NCBI RefSeq assembly: GCF_003340345.1 | Contig: NZ_PPTQ01000011.1 | Span: 50,180 to 114,179, forward strand | DNA length: 64,000 nucleotides | Source: Paraeggerthella hongkongensis | GTDB lineage: Bacteria; Actinomycetota; Coriobacteriia; Coriobacteriales; Eggerthellaceae | Reading direction: 5' to 3' | Shown here: piece after piece, positions 37,990-46,921 of the stretch | Layout: every line of letters begins with the position of its first letter | Position numbering within the stretch: the stretch's first letter is position 1 | Program-made: the position numbers and the translations under genes | The notes under the pieces: model-generated | What the model saw: the letters and a program-made list of their open reading frames with translations, nothing else | What the model was told of the DNA's origin: nothing | Databases searched by the model: none

Positions 37990-38045
37990 ATGCTACAATC
38001 AATCCTTATTCATAACGACCCAGCGTACCAGTGTAGCATCTACAC
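37990..38045. promoter_or_regulatory. Divergent operator region between tauE-like gene and pxpB
   Basis: GTGTAG-CAT-CTACAC is a perfect 15-bp palindrome at 38031-38045, just before pxpB. ATGCTACA at 37990-37997 and TGTAGCAT at 38032-38039 are also inverted copies of each other. The TGTA-N-TACA layout fits a GntR-type regulator; none is encoded nearby. Confidence 0.55.
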
Positions 38046-38063
38046 GCCAAGGAATGGACGAGC

Positions 38064-38792
38064 ATGGCGGGATTCACCATCACCATCGCGGGAGACTCGG
38101 CCCTTAACCTCGAGTTCGCAAAAACGATTTCGGCGGAAACCAGCGCCAAGATTCGCATGGCTGCGGAAAACCTTACGGCCGACCCCATCGCGGGCGTCAC
38201 CGAGCTGGTGCCTACGTTTTGCTCGCTTATGGTGTACTACAACCCCTTGATCGTTACGTTCGATGAGCTTTCCGCGAAGCTGCGGGGCAAGCTGCGCGAC
38301 GTGGAAGAAGCTGATTTGAGCGTGCGCAAGATCGTCCCCATCCCCGTGTGCTACGGAGGGGAATTCGGCCCCGACCTGGCAAATGTGGCAGAGCATGCAG
38401 GCATGTCCGAAGAAGAAGTCGTCGCCATACACACCGGGCGCGACTACCTTATAGATATGCTGGGCTTTCTTCCTGGCTTCGCCTATTTGGGCGGCTTGGA
38501 CGAACGCCTGCACACGCCGCGCCTGGCCGTTCCCCGTACGCGCATCGAGCCGGGCAGCGTGGGCATCGGCGGCGCTCAAACGGGCATTTACCCGCTGGCT
38601 TCGCCGGGCGGCTGGCAGATCATCGGCCGCACGCCGCTGCGTCCCTACGACCCCGACCGCGAGGATCCCATTCTGTACGCTGCGGGAGAATACCTGCGAT
38701 TCGTACCCATAACGCCCGAAGAGTACACCGCCATAGAGGCACGGCTCGCCGCCGGCACGTACTCGTACGGCATTTTCGTGGAAGGCGAGTAA
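38064..38792 (+). CDS. pxpB: 5-oxoprolinase subunit B
   Basis: A 242-residue protein of the KipI/PxpB family, corresponding to the first half of the carboxyltransferase domain of urea carboxylase. Family features are PVCYGGEFGPDL and GFLPGFAYLGGL, and the GSVGIGGAQTGIYPLASPGG block near the middle-end. PxpABC together cleave 5-oxoproline to glutamate with ATP. It is first in a six-gene operon and is followed by pxpC after one base. The ATG follows AAGGAATGGACGAGC. Confidence 0.93.
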   Translation: MAGFTITIAGDSALNLEFAKTISAETSAKIRMAAENLTADPIAGVTELVPTFCSLMVYYNPLIVTFDELSAKLRGKLRDVEEADLSVRKIVPIPVCYGGEFGPDLANVAEHAGMSEEEVVAIHTGRDYLIDMLGFLPGFAYLGGLDERLHTPRLAVPRTRIEPGSVGIGGAQTGIYPLASPGGWQIIGRTPLRPYDPDREDPILYAAGEYLRFVPITPEEYTAIEARLAAGTYSYGIFVEGE

Positions 38793-38793
38793 C

Positions 38794-39969
38794 ATGGGTC
38801 TTGTCGTGAAAAAACCCGGCGTCATCACCACCGTTCAAGACAACGGCCGCTTCGGCTACCAAGGCAGCGGGTTCGCCACGAACGGCGTCATGGATCGCCG
38901 AGCATACGCCATCGCCAACCTGCTTGTGGAAAACGACCCCGACGCCCCCGTGCTGGAGTTCGCGCTCGCAGGCCCCACGGTGCGCTTCACCACGAACTCC
39001 ATCATAGCCATCACGGGCGGCGATTTCTCCCCCACGTTGGACAGCAAGCCGATTCCCATGTACGCGGCAATCACAGTGCGTCGCGGCTCCATACTGCGGT
39101 TCAAAGCGCCCCGAACCGGCTGCTACGGCTACCTAGCCATTGCCGGAGGAAGCGTGCGCGTGCCTGAAGTCATGGGCAGCCGCTCGACCAATCTCAAGTG
39201 CGAACTGGGCGGATGGCGCGGAGGCGCGCTAACTGCCGGGGACTACCTGCCCTTCACCACGAAAAGCGTGGACTTCCTGCCGAACCTCGGGTCCCATCGC
39301 ATCGACAACGACGACGAGTTCTACCAGTTCGATCAAGACGAAATCGTGGTACGCGTGGTGCCCGGACCGCAAGAGGATATGTTTGCCGACGAAGGAATCG
39401 AAACCTTTTACAGCCAGCCGTTCACCACCACGACGAAATGTGACCGCATGGGCTACCGCCTGGACGGTCCCGTTATCAAGACGAAGCACGGCTCGGACAT
39501 CGTGTCCGACGGCATCGCCCTTGGTGCCGTGCAGGTTCCGTCGCACGGCAGGCCCATCATCATGTTGGCCGACCGGCAGACCACCGGCGGATACGCCAAA
39601 ATAGGCACGGTGGCCACGGTGGACATACCCCGGCTCGTGCAGCGACCCCCGGGACGCAAAATCCGCTTCGAGCCCATCTCCGTCCAGGAAGCGCAGCGCT
39701 TGCTGCGCGACGAAGCCCACCTGTTCGAAGCGCTGGCACTCAAGGTGCGCCGACCAAGCGCCGACGGCATATCGCCCCGTCGAACGGCGCGGAGGCTTAC
39801 CCCCATCTTGGAAGAGCAAGCGCGCAAATCGCAGGCCGACACCTTGTGGATCGACCGCGCCGATCGCGCTGAACGCGTCGGAAACCGCAACGTTTTAGGA
39901 ACCGTACGCACGTCGAACGACGAGAAGATCGCAACACCGGAAACCACCGCCCACCGCACGACGGTATGA
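38794..39969 (+). CDS. pxpC: 5-oxoprolinase subunit C
   Basis: A 391-residue protein of the KipA/PxpC family (allophanate hydrolase subunit 2), the second half of the urea-carboxylase-type carboxyltransferase. Seen are VQDNGRFGYQGSGF near the N-terminus, the GYLAIAGG strand and the DRQTTGGYAKIGTV motif near 270. It is about 60 residues longer than PxpC of E. coli, with a basic C-terminal extension after residue 330. It forms a complex with PxpB, and is directly followed by the biotin carrier gene. Confidence 0.92.
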   Translation: MGLVVKKPGVITTVQDNGRFGYQGSGFATNGVMDRRAYAIANLLVENDPDAPVLEFALAGPTVRFTTNSIIAITGGDFSPTLDSKPIPMYAAITVRRGSILRFKAPRTGCYGYLAIAGGSVRVPEVMGSRSTNLKCELGGWRGGALTAGDYLPFTTKSVDFLPNLGSHRIDNDDEFYQFDQDEIVVRVVPGPQEDMFADEGIETFYSQPFTTTTKCDRMGYRLDGPVIKTKHGSDIVSDGIALGAVQVPSHGRPIIMLADRQTTGGYAKIGTVATVDIPRLVQRPPGRKIRFEPISVQEAQRLLRDEAHLFEALALKVRRPSADGISPRRTARRLTPILEEQARKSQADTLWIDRADRAERVGNRNVLGTVRTSNDEKIATPETTAHRTTV

Positions 39970-39995
39970 GCGAACGAGAGATACGAGGAGACGTC

Positions 39996-40466
39996 ATGAA
40001 CACGAAAGCCATCGAAGAGCTGATCGCCATTATGGACAAGGCCGAGCTCACGGCCCTGCGCGTTGACGACGGCGACCTGAAGATCGAGCTCGAGCGCAAC
40101 CACGGGCCGCTCTCGTCCACCGCTTTGCCGCTCATGGCCGATCGCGTCAGCGCCCTGTTGGCCGGAAAAACCGAAAGCCACGAAGCCGCAGCCGTGGATG
40201 CCAGCGACGACGATCATTCCATCCTGGTGCGCAGCCCCATGGTGGGCATGTTCTACCTTGCCCCCAGCCCGGACGAGGATCCGTTCGTGAAGGTGGGCCA
40301 GGAAGTGCTGTCCGGCCAAACGCTGGCCATCGTCGAGGCCATGAAGATGATGAACGAGATCACCACGCCCGCACCCGGCATCGTGATGGAAGTGCTTGCC
40401 GCAAACGGCTCCCAAGTTGAATACGATCAGCCGCTGTTCCGCATCGCCACCGGCGACCACGCCTAA
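39996..40466 (+). CDS. accB: Biotin carboxyl carrier protein
   Basis: A 156-residue BCCP. The biotinylated lysine is Lys117 in EAMKM, in a normal C-terminal biotinyl domain (78-156); the linker is short. GAGGAG at the right distance selects the ATG; an ATG 30 bp upstream overlaps the pxpC stop but has no ribosome site. Its place between pxpC and accC suggests it serves the PxpBC carboxyltransferase rather than fatty acid synthesis, since no accA/accD is present. Confidence 0.92.
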   Translation: MNTKAIEELIAIMDKAELTALRVDDGDLKIELERNHGPLSSTALPLMADRVSALLAGKTESHEAAAVDASDDDHSILVRSPMVGMFYLAPSPDEDPFVKVGQEVLSGQTLAIVEAMKMMNEITTPAPGIVMEVLAANGSQVEYDQPLFRIATGDHA

Positions 40467-40478
40467 GGCGGCCCGCTC

Positions 40479-41828
40479 ATGTTCGAGAAGATCCTCATCG
40501 CCAACCGCGGCGAGATCGCGGTTCGCATCATCCGCGCATGCCGTGCCATGGGCATCAAGACAGTGGCCGTGTACTCCACCGCCGACAAGCACTCGCTTCA
40601 CGTGTACCTTGCCGACGAGAGCGTGTGCATCGGCCCGCCGGCCGCGCGCGACTCTTACCTGAACATCGCGGCCATCCTGTCGGCGGCGAAAGGCACGGGC
40701 GCGCAAGCCATCCACCCGGGCTACGGATTCCTGTCCGAAAACTCCACGTTCGCCAAGCTCTGCCGCGAAAACGACATCGTGTTCATAGGCCCGGCCCCCG
40801 AGGTCATCGACCGCATGGGCAATAAAAGCCAAGCGCGCAAGACCATGATGGAAGCGGGCGTCCCGGTGGTCCCCGGAACGAAGGAACCGGTGCACCACCC
40901 GGAAGAAGCCCTGGTCATAGCCCGCGAAATTGGCTGGCCCATCATGATCAAGGCATCGTCGGGCGGCGGCGGGAAGGGCATGCGCGTCAGCTTGTCCGAA
41001 ACGGACTTCGCCGAGCAGTTCAACATCGCACAGCGCGAGAGCGTGGGCGCGTTCGGGGACAACACCATGTACCTGGAGCGCTGCGTCATGAACCCGCGGC
41101 ATGTCGAGGTGCAGGTGATCGCCGATACGCACGGCACCGTGGTGGCGCTGGGAGAGCGTGATTGCTCCGTGCAGCGCAATCACCAAAAGATGATCGAGGA
41201 AAGCCCTTCGCCCGTTATGACGGACGAGGTCCGCAGCGAAATGCTGGCCGCAGCAGTGCGCGCCGCGCAAGCCGTGGGGTACTCGTCGGCGGGCACCATC
41301 GAATTTTTGCTGGATGACCAGCTGAATTACTACTTCATGGAAATGAACACGCGCATTCAGGTGGAGCATCCCGTAACCGAAATGGTCACGGGGACCGACC
41401 TGGTGCAGGAGATGATTCGCGTGGCGGCGGGCGACCCGCTCACGTTCACGCAGGACGACATCACCTATCGCGGGCACGCCATCGAGTGCCGCGTGAACGC
41501 CGAGGAACCCGAGCGCGGCTTCCTGCCTTCCCCCGGCGTCATATCGCAGATGCACCTGCCCGGCGGCAACGGCGTGCGCGTGGACACGGCGGCGTACGAC
41601 GGCTACGACGTGTCGCCCTACTACGATTCGATGATCGCGAAAATTATCGTGCACGGACGCGACCGCACCGAAGCCATCGCCAAAATGCGCACCGCCCTTG
41701 AGGAAATGGTGGTCGTGGGCGTGAAGACGAACCTGGACTTCCAGTACGCCATCATGGAGAACGAGACGTTCGCCGCCGGCACGGCCGACACCAGCTTCAT
41801 CGAGCGCTTCATGAAGGGCGAGGTTTGA
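40479..41828 (+). CDS. accC: Biotin carboxylase
   Basis: A 449-residue biotin carboxylase. The ATP-grasp lid has GGGGKGM at 162-168, and HPGYGFLSEN and EMNTRIQVEHPVTE are family signatures with the catalytic Glu and Arg residues present. It charges biotin on the adjacent carrier with bicarbonate and ATP. It begins 12 bp after accB. Because the operon has only PxpB/PxpC-type carboxyltransferase genes, the natural acceptor is likely 5-oxoproline or a related amide. Confidence 0.93.
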   Translation: MFEKILIANRGEIAVRIIRACRAMGIKTVAVYSTADKHSLHVYLADESVCIGPPAARDSYLNIAAILSAAKGTGAQAIHPGYGFLSENSTFAKLCRENDIVFIGPAPEVIDRMGNKSQARKTMMEAGVPVVPGTKEPVHHPEEALVIAREIGWPIMIKASSGGGGKGMRVSLSETDFAEQFNIAQRESVGAFGDNTMYLERCVMNPRHVEVQVIADTHGTVVALGERDCSVQRNHQKMIEESPSPVMTDEVRSEMLAAAVRAAQAVGYSSAGTIEFLLDDQLNYYFMEMNTRIQVEHPVTEMVTGTDLVQEMIRVAAGDPLTFTQDDITYRGHAIECRVNAEEPERGFLPSPGVISQMHLPGGNGVRVDTAAYDGYDVSPYYDSMIAKIIVHGRDRTEAIAKMRTALEEMVVVGVKTNLDFQYAIMENETFAAGTADTSFIERFMKGEV

Positions 41829-41927
41829 TTCACGGACGGAGCTTCGTTTAGCAACGTCGAACGCGAAATCGAGAAGCTCTTTCGTCATCTTGGACAAGAC
41901 CGCAGCTACCAAGAAGGGAGTTCTACC

Positions 41928-42767
41928 ATGCTGAATGCTCCGCAACCCGCCAAACCCGAAGGCGTTGCCGAGGACGTTTGGGCGCAGATGCTTGCCGCAT
42001 CGCCCGTTGAAGCGCGGCGCCTCATCCGAACCGGCCAGTTCACAGCGCCGACCAGCGGTCTATGCCCCGGATACGCGCAGGCGAACCTCATCGTGCTGCC
42101 GAAAGAGCAAGCTTACGACTTCCTGCTGTTCGCGCAGCGCAACCCCAAGCCGTGCCCGCTTCTCGAAGTGACCGAGGTGGGTGCGCGCGAGGCCACCATC
42201 TGCGCCACCGACTGCGACATCGCCACCGACTTCCCGCGCTACCGCATTTACGAGCACGGCAAGCTGGTGGCCGAAGTGGAGAACGTCCAGGATTACTGGC
42301 GCGACGATCTGGTGTCGTTCGTCATCGGCTGCTCGTTCTCGTTCGAAAGCGAGCTCATCGAGGCCGGCATCGAGATTCGGCACAACACCATGGGCTGCAA
42401 CGTGCCCATGTACCTGACCGGCGTGCCGTGCACGCCCGCCGGCAGCATGTCCGGCAACATGGTCATGTCGATGCGCCCCATCCCCTACAACCAGGTGGTG
42501 AAGGCGGTGCAGATCTCCGGCGCCATCCCGAAAGTGCACGGCGCGCCCATCCACATCGGCGACCCCACCGCCATCGGCGTGAACGACATCATGCGCCCCG
42601 AGTTCGGCGATCCGGTGGAAATCCGCGAGGGCGAAGTTCCCGTGTTCTGGGCATGCGGCGTCACGCCTCAGTCCATCGTGATGAACAGCAAGCCGCCCTT
42701 CGCCATCACGCACGCACCGGGCTGCATGCTGATCACCGACACGAAGAACATCAACCTGAAAGAGTAA
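41928..42767 (+). CDS. DUF1445 (YcsI-like) putative hydro-lyase
   Basis: A 279-residue cytoplasmic protein of the DUF1445 family, named D-glutamate cyclase-like or putative hydro-lyase. GLCPGYAQANLIVLP near residue 45 and the CGVTPQ motif near 245 are family features. YcsI is encoded with the kip/ycs genes in Bacillus subtilis, so its place between accC and pxpA matches known context. D-glutamate cyclases make 5-oxo-D-proline, so it may supply or channel substrate. AAGGGAGTTCTACC sets the start. Confidence 0.85.
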   Translation: MLNAPQPAKPEGVAEDVWAQMLAASPVEARRLIRTGQFTAPTSGLCPGYAQANLIVLPKEQAYDFLLFAQRNPKPCPLLEVTEVGAREATICATDCDIATDFPRYRIYEHGKLVAEVENVQDYWRDDLVSFVIGCSFSFESELIEAGIEIRHNTMGCNVPMYLTGVPCTPAGSMSGNMVMSMRPIPYNQVVKAVQISGAIPKVHGAPIHIGDPTAIGVNDIMRPEFGDPVEIREGEVPVFWACGVTPQSIVMNSKPPFAITHAPGCMLITDTKNINLKE

Positions 42768-42779
42768 GAAGGCAGGCTT

Positions 42780-43544
42780 ATGTACCGAATCGACCTCAAC
42801 AGCGACCTGGGCGAAAGCTTCGGACGCTACACGCTGGGACTGGACGACCAGATCATTCCGCTTGTTTCAAGCGCGAACGTCGCGTGCGGACAGCATGCAG
42901 GCGACCCGATGGTCATGCGCAAGACAGTCGGCATGGCAAAGGACGCCGGCATCGCCATCGGCGCGCATCCGGGCTACCCCGATCTGCAAGGTTTCGGTCG
43001 CCGCGACATGAACCTGTCGCCCGACGAGGCGTACGCGTACATGGTGTACCAAATCGGCGCGCTTCAAGCGTTCTGCCAGGCGCAAGGCGTGCAGCTTGCG
43101 CACGTCAAACCGCACGGGCAGCTCTACAATCATGCGGCCATCAACCCCGACTTAGCTGCCGCGCTGGCGCAAGCGGTCTTCGACGTGAATCCGAACCTGG
43201 TTCTGGTCGGGCTGGCGAACAGCGCGCTCGTTGACGCGGGCCGCAAGCAAGGGCTGATCACGGCCGAAGAGTTCTTCACCGACCGCAACTACACCGACGA
43301 GGGCAAGCTGGTCAACCGCAACGATCCCGCTGCGCTCATTCGCGATGAAGAGCAGGCTATCGAGCGCGTGAAGAACGCCATTCGAGACGGGGCCATCCTT
43401 TCGGTAACGGGAAAGCTGATCGATCTGCACCCCGACACCATCTGCGTGCACGGAGACTCCCCCACCGCCCTCGCGTTCGTCAGCCGCACGCGCAGCGCGC
43501 TCGAAGAGGACGGCATCGTCATCAAGCCGGTCGGCGCGCAATAA
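42780..43544 (+). CDS. pxpA: 5-oxoprolinase subunit A
   Basis: A 254-residue LamB/YcsF-family protein. DLNSDLGESFGRY at the N-terminus and NVACGQHAGDP near 38-48 are family signatures with the conserved Asp and His residues. PxpA is the component of the prokaryotic 5-oxoprolinase thought to complete ring opening to glutamate. It is the last gene of the operon and starts 12 bp after the previous stop. Confidence 0.94.
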   Translation: MYRIDLNSDLGESFGRYTLGLDDQIIPLVSSANVACGQHAGDPMVMRKTVGMAKDAGIAIGAHPGYPDLQGFGRRDMNLSPDEAYAYMVYQIGALQAFCQAQGVQLAHVKPHGQLYNHAAINPDLAAALAQAVFDVNPNLVLVGLANSALVDAGRKQGLITAEEFFTDRNYTDEGKLVNRNDPAALIRDEEQAIERVKNAIRDGAILSVTGKLIDLHPDTICVHGDSPTALAFVSRTRSALEEDGIVIKPVGAQ

Positions 43545-43557
43545 CACGGCAAAGCGA

Positions 43558-43596
43558 ATCAGGGGAGGATGCGAATCAATCGCGACCTCCCCTGAT
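43558..43596 (+). terminator. Terminator of the 5-oxoprolinase operon
   Basis: Arms ATCAGGGGAGG (43558-43568) and CCTCCCCTGAT (43586-43596) pair perfectly, with a GCGA/TCGC inner stem. There is no T-run, but it lies 14 bp after pxpA. Confidence 0.85.
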
Positions 43597-43624
43597 GCAT
43601 CAACGCCGACTTGCGGCCACAGCC

Positions 43625-43861
43625 CTACAGCTCCATGCTATGCAGGCCGTCGAAATCTATGCGCTCGGCCTCCAGCACGTGGCGCAGCGCCTGACCGTTG
43701 CATGCGGGCTCCCGCCAGGCCAGACCGCAGCCCGCAGATAGCTGGCGCGGTATGGGAATCAACCGACCCTGCAAACCGCGTCGCCTTCCCGCTTGCTCCA
43801 TCGCCATCGCATCCGTCGTGGTTCCGAACGCAACCACAAGAACCGGGGATTTCGTCCGCAT
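43625..43861 (-). CDS. DUF3343 protein, sulfur/selenium-associated
   Basis: A 78-residue protein of the DUF3343 family. VVAFGTTTDAMAMEQA and RLIPIPRQLSAGCGLA are the two conserved blocks, and the Cys in SAGCGLA is the invariant one. The family is often found beside yedE and yedF in organisms that use selenium, as here. A role in sulfur or selenium carrying is plausible but unproven. It ends the three-gene cassette; GAGG precedes the ATG. Confidence 0.85.
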   Translation of the reverse strand: MRTKSPVLVVAFGTTTDAMAMEQAGRRRGLQGRLIPIPRQLSAGCGLAWREPACNGQALRHVLEAERIDFDGLHSMEL

Positions 43862-43874
43862 GCCAACCTCGCCG

Positions 43875-44081
43875 TCACTCGATCACGATGGCGAAATCGT
43901 CGCCGATCTGCTCGACCGCGGCCGTCTTCTTTTTCCTGCGCGCCATTGCCATCACGTTGTCGCGCGCGATAGCCGTGCTCACCAGCACGCGAACCGATTG
44001 CCCGGAGTGCGCTTTCACGGCTTGCATGGCCATCATCACCGGTTCCGGGCACGAAAGGCCCCGCGCGTCCACTTCGATCAT
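43875..44081 (-). CDS. yedF: TusA/YedF-family sulfur carrier protein
   Basis: A 68-residue TusA-fold protein. The active-site CPxP motif is present as CPEPVMMA near residue 11, with the following Met-rich helix of the YedF group. The last third is basic. Members pass sulfane sulfur, or selenium, between proteins. It lies between yedE and the DUF3343 gene with short spacers and has a clear AGGGAG site. Confidence 0.9.
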   Translation of the reverse strand: MIEVDARGLSCPEPVMMAMQAVKAHSGQSVRVLVSTAIARDNVMAMARRKKKTAAVEQIGDDFAIVIE

Positions 44082-44098
44082 AGTTGCTCCCTTCGTGT

Positions 44099-45262
44099 CT
44101 AGTTCGCCGCTGCGGCGGATGCGTCCTCAACGCTTGCCGATGCCGACGACGCCGCCGCAATGCCCGCGCTCTTCTGTTTGCTGCGCAGGTTGACTGCGCC
44201 AATCACGAACAGCACGGCAATGCACCCTACCAGCACGATCTGCCCCGCCAGCGCAGGACCGCCCGCCACAGCTGCGGCTTCCGCCGTAGCCGCCGAAGCC
44301 GCCGCGCCAGCCAAGCCGAAGTTGTGGGCGAACGCCGCGCCGATCAGCATGCCCAAAAACGTGACGGCGGCATCGCATGACCCCTGACCCGCCAGCGTCA
44401 TCTGGCGCAGCGGGCAGCCGCCGGCGAGCACCGCCGCGAATCCAACGGCATACAGGCCCAGAATATTCCACAGATGCTGGGAATGAGCGATGGGCTGACC
44501 CTCGAAACTAAGCTTGAAATTGCCTGTGACCAGGTTGTATACAAGCATGACCACAAACAATCCCGCAATGGGAAGCAGCAGGTCGAAATCCCGCATGAGC
44601 ATGACGTTGCGCACACCGCCCGCAAAGCAAATGCGCGCCTTCTGCGCCAACATGCCCACAACAAGCGAAGCAGCCAGCGCAATGAGCACGGGGGCGTGCT
44701 TGCTGCCGGGCCCCGTCTCGCTGGCGGCGAACACGCCCGCGGTCAACCCGATGATCATCAGCGCGGCCAGCACAAGGGGGAGCACGGCGCCCGCAGACTT
44801 GTTCGTGTCGCGCTCCCGCCCCAGCGAATACCCCTTCTTCAGAAACAGCGTTCCCGTCGTAATGCCCAACACCAAGCCGATCAGGCCCACGTAAGCGTTC
44901 AGGTCGCCCGCGGCCATGCGAATGACCATGCGCAGCGGACAGCCAAGAAACACCAGCGCGCCGATCATCATGATGAACCCCAAGACGAAACGGATCATCG
45001 GGGACGACCCCGCGGTGGAGCGGTACTCCTTCGTGGCCAGGGCGATCACGAACGCGCCCACCACCAAGCCCACCACTTCGGGGCGGAAATACTGCACGAC
45101 GGATGCGCTGTGCAGCTTCAACGCGCCAGCCGTATCGCGAATGAAGCACGCCGCGCACATGGCCATGTTCGCCGGATTCCCGAAGTAAGCAAGCAACGCG
45201 AGCATGGCCCCTGCAACCACCCCCACGGCAAGCAGGCCTTTCTTTTGATTCAGCAGATCCAT
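44099..45262 (-). CDS. yedE: YedE-family membrane protein, sulfur/selenium transporter
   Basis: A 387-residue protein with about ten helices of the YedE/YeeE family. FLGCPLRMVIRM in the first half and LAGGCPLRQMTLAGQGSCDAAV in the second contain the conserved cysteines used by YeeE for thiosulfate uptake. The C-terminus is an Ala/Ser-rich tail. Databases link the YedE-YedF pair to selenium metabolism. The start has AAAGG seven bases upstream. The substrate could be thiosulfate, selenite-derived species or another sulfur compound. Confidence 0.88.
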   Translation of the reverse strand: MDLLNQKKGLLAVGVVAGAMLALLAYFGNPANMAMCAACFIRDTAGALKLHSASVVQYFRPEVVGLVVGAFVIALATKEYRSTAGSSPMIRFVLGFIMMIGALVFLGCPLRMVIRMAAGDLNAYVGLIGLVLGITTGTLFLKKGYSLGRERDTNKSAGAVLPLVLAALMIIGLTAGVFAASETGPGSKHAPVLIALAASLVVGMLAQKARICFAGGVRNVMLMRDFDLLLPIAGLFVVMLVYNLVTGNFKLSFEGQPIAHSQHLWNILGLYAVGFAAVLAGGCPLRQMTLAGQGSCDAAVTFLGMLIGAAFAHNFGLAGAAASAATAEAAAVAGGPALAGQIVLVGCIAVLFVIGAVNLRSKQKSAGIAAASSASASVEDASAAAAN

Positions 45263-45789
45263 AACAACACCTTTCCCTTCAAAACCGCGCACCCGTTTCG
45301 ACCTGCGCGCAAACGCTACGCAAGCGAAAAACCGCGCGACAGCACGCTTCCAATCGAAGGCGGCGCAAAGCGCGCCCTTACATTGGAAGGTGCGGATTGT
45401 TCGACAGCAAGCAGCGGTGCAGAACGCACGGGGCGCAGCAGACAAGCGACCCGTCGGCTTCCCTCGAAGCCTATTCAATTAGCAATATATGAGCCGCTCT
45501 TGGTGCAGAAGGTCGAGCCGGCAGAATAGCCCGACCGTCCAAGAAGGCAACCAAGACTATACGCGATCGAAGAGATGAGGTGCAAGAATTTGGGATCAGC
45601 GGCCTCAACGCTGCGAGCAGCGGGGCATTGAGGACCGCGCCCGACCTAGCCGCCAACAAACAAGCGGAGGCCCCGCGCAGAAAGAGCGCGAAGCCTCCGT
45701 CGAAAGCCAGCCCGGTCGAACAAGAACGACCTATTTCGCAGCCAAAGTTAGCGGGAATGCGCACTTCGCGCTCCCGCGCAATACGAAAC
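45263..45789. other. Intergenic region upstream of yedE
   Basis: A 527-bp stretch with no supported gene. It holds the promoter region of yedE and a hairpin that likely ends the CMD gene. Open frames here lack ribosome sites and family features. Confidence 0.55.
45665..45699 (-). terminator. Hairpin after the CMD-domain gene
   Basis: CGGAGGC and GCCTCCG form the outer stem with an inner GCGC/GCGC stem. It is 91 bp after the stop of the minus-strand CMD gene; the T-run is weak. Confidence 0.6.
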
Positions 45790-46566
45790 CTACGCGTCAG
45801 CATCCTCAAACGTGCCAGCAGCGCGTTCCACGCAGCGAAGCGCATCCAGAACAAGCGGGTATCCGATGTAGGGAACGCATTGCGCCAGGACGCTGACCAG
45901 GAACCCTGCGTCGTTCCCCAAACGCATGTTGGCTCGCGCGTGACCGGTCAACTGCTCGTCATGGCCCCCTTGCGCAGCAAGAAAGCAAAAGGCGACCATC
46001 TCGCGCTGAGCATCGTCAAGACCGGTGCGCGTATAGCAATCTCCGAAGCAATGGGATTCCACCCAGCCGTCGATGCGAGCCGCATCCGCATATCCCGACG
46101 CAACCGTTCCTACCGCATCAGCCCCGAACAACTCGGCCTTCTTCTTGGCGCCAGCTTCCGCACGCGTAGCCATCGTGGTTGTAGCCTGGCCCTCAAGCGG
46201 CAGGGAAACCAGACGATGCTCCAGCAGTTCGTTGGTCGCATGCAAAAACGGAAGCGCGCACCCAAGCCCCAGATACGGAACAGCCTGGTAGACGATTTCC
46301 TTCACCTCAACAGGGGTAACTCCCACGTTAAACGCACCCTTGGCCATAGCCTGAAAAGCCTCGATGCCCCGGCACCCCACAAGCGCCGCCAGAATAGCCA
46401 TCAGCCTTGTCTTGTCGTCAAGGTTGTCGCTTGCCGGAACCTCTCCGAAAGCGAATGCGTCGAAACGCTCCTGAAACTCCGGGTCGGTGACGGAAAACGG
46501 CGAGTCGAATCCAGGGAAAAGACGGTTGCGGTAAGCGTGCGCTTGCTCGACGATGTTCGATTCCAT
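45790..46566 (-). CDS. Carboxymuconolactone decarboxylase-family protein, two CMD domains
   Basis: A 258-residue protein with two copies of the CMD/AhpD-type helical domain, about 50-125 and 160-245. The first copy has ALVGCRGIEAF and the second has FCFLAAQGGHDEQLTGHARAN. The classical CxxC thiol pair of AhpD is not present, so peroxidase activity is unlikely. GAAGGAGCAAGT sets the start; the frame stays open upstream without similarity. The function is unknown. Confidence 0.85.
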   Translation of the reverse strand: MESNIVEQAHAYRNRLFPGFDSPFSVTDPEFQERFDAFAFGEVPASDNLDDKTRLMAILAALVGCRGIEAFQAMAKGAFNVGVTPVEVKEIVYQAVPYLGLGCALPFLHATNELLEHRLVSLPLEGQATTTMATRAEAGAKKKAELFGADAVGTVASGYADAARIDGWVESHCFGDCYTRTGLDDAQREMVAFCFLAAQGGHDEQLTGHARANMRLGNDAGFLVSVLAQCVPYIGYPLVLDALRCVERAAGTFEDADA

Positions 46567-46921
46567 ACTTGCTCCTTCGGTCGTTGAGACACTATGCTCT
46601 TGTTTCGCGCTCATAATACCCTGCCGAAAGAGGGCTTGGTCAACTGTTATCCAAAACGAAACATACCAATGCCATAGGGGCGCATGCACCATCTGGGAAA
46701 AGCACCTTGACGAACCCGGGCGAACCCGCGCGCCAATCCTTGCACGGCGACAGGCCGAAACCAGCGTCGTCCGGTCGGCTGCGTTTCGAGGCGTCTCGCT
46801 CGCGTCCGAGCGAGGCAGAAGCCCCCCAACGCCGAAAATCCCCGAAAGCGCCGGCGGAACCACGCGAAGCGGGCCATCCGGGGCCGCTTCGGCAACAGTT
46901 CGACAGCCCACGACGCAAAAC

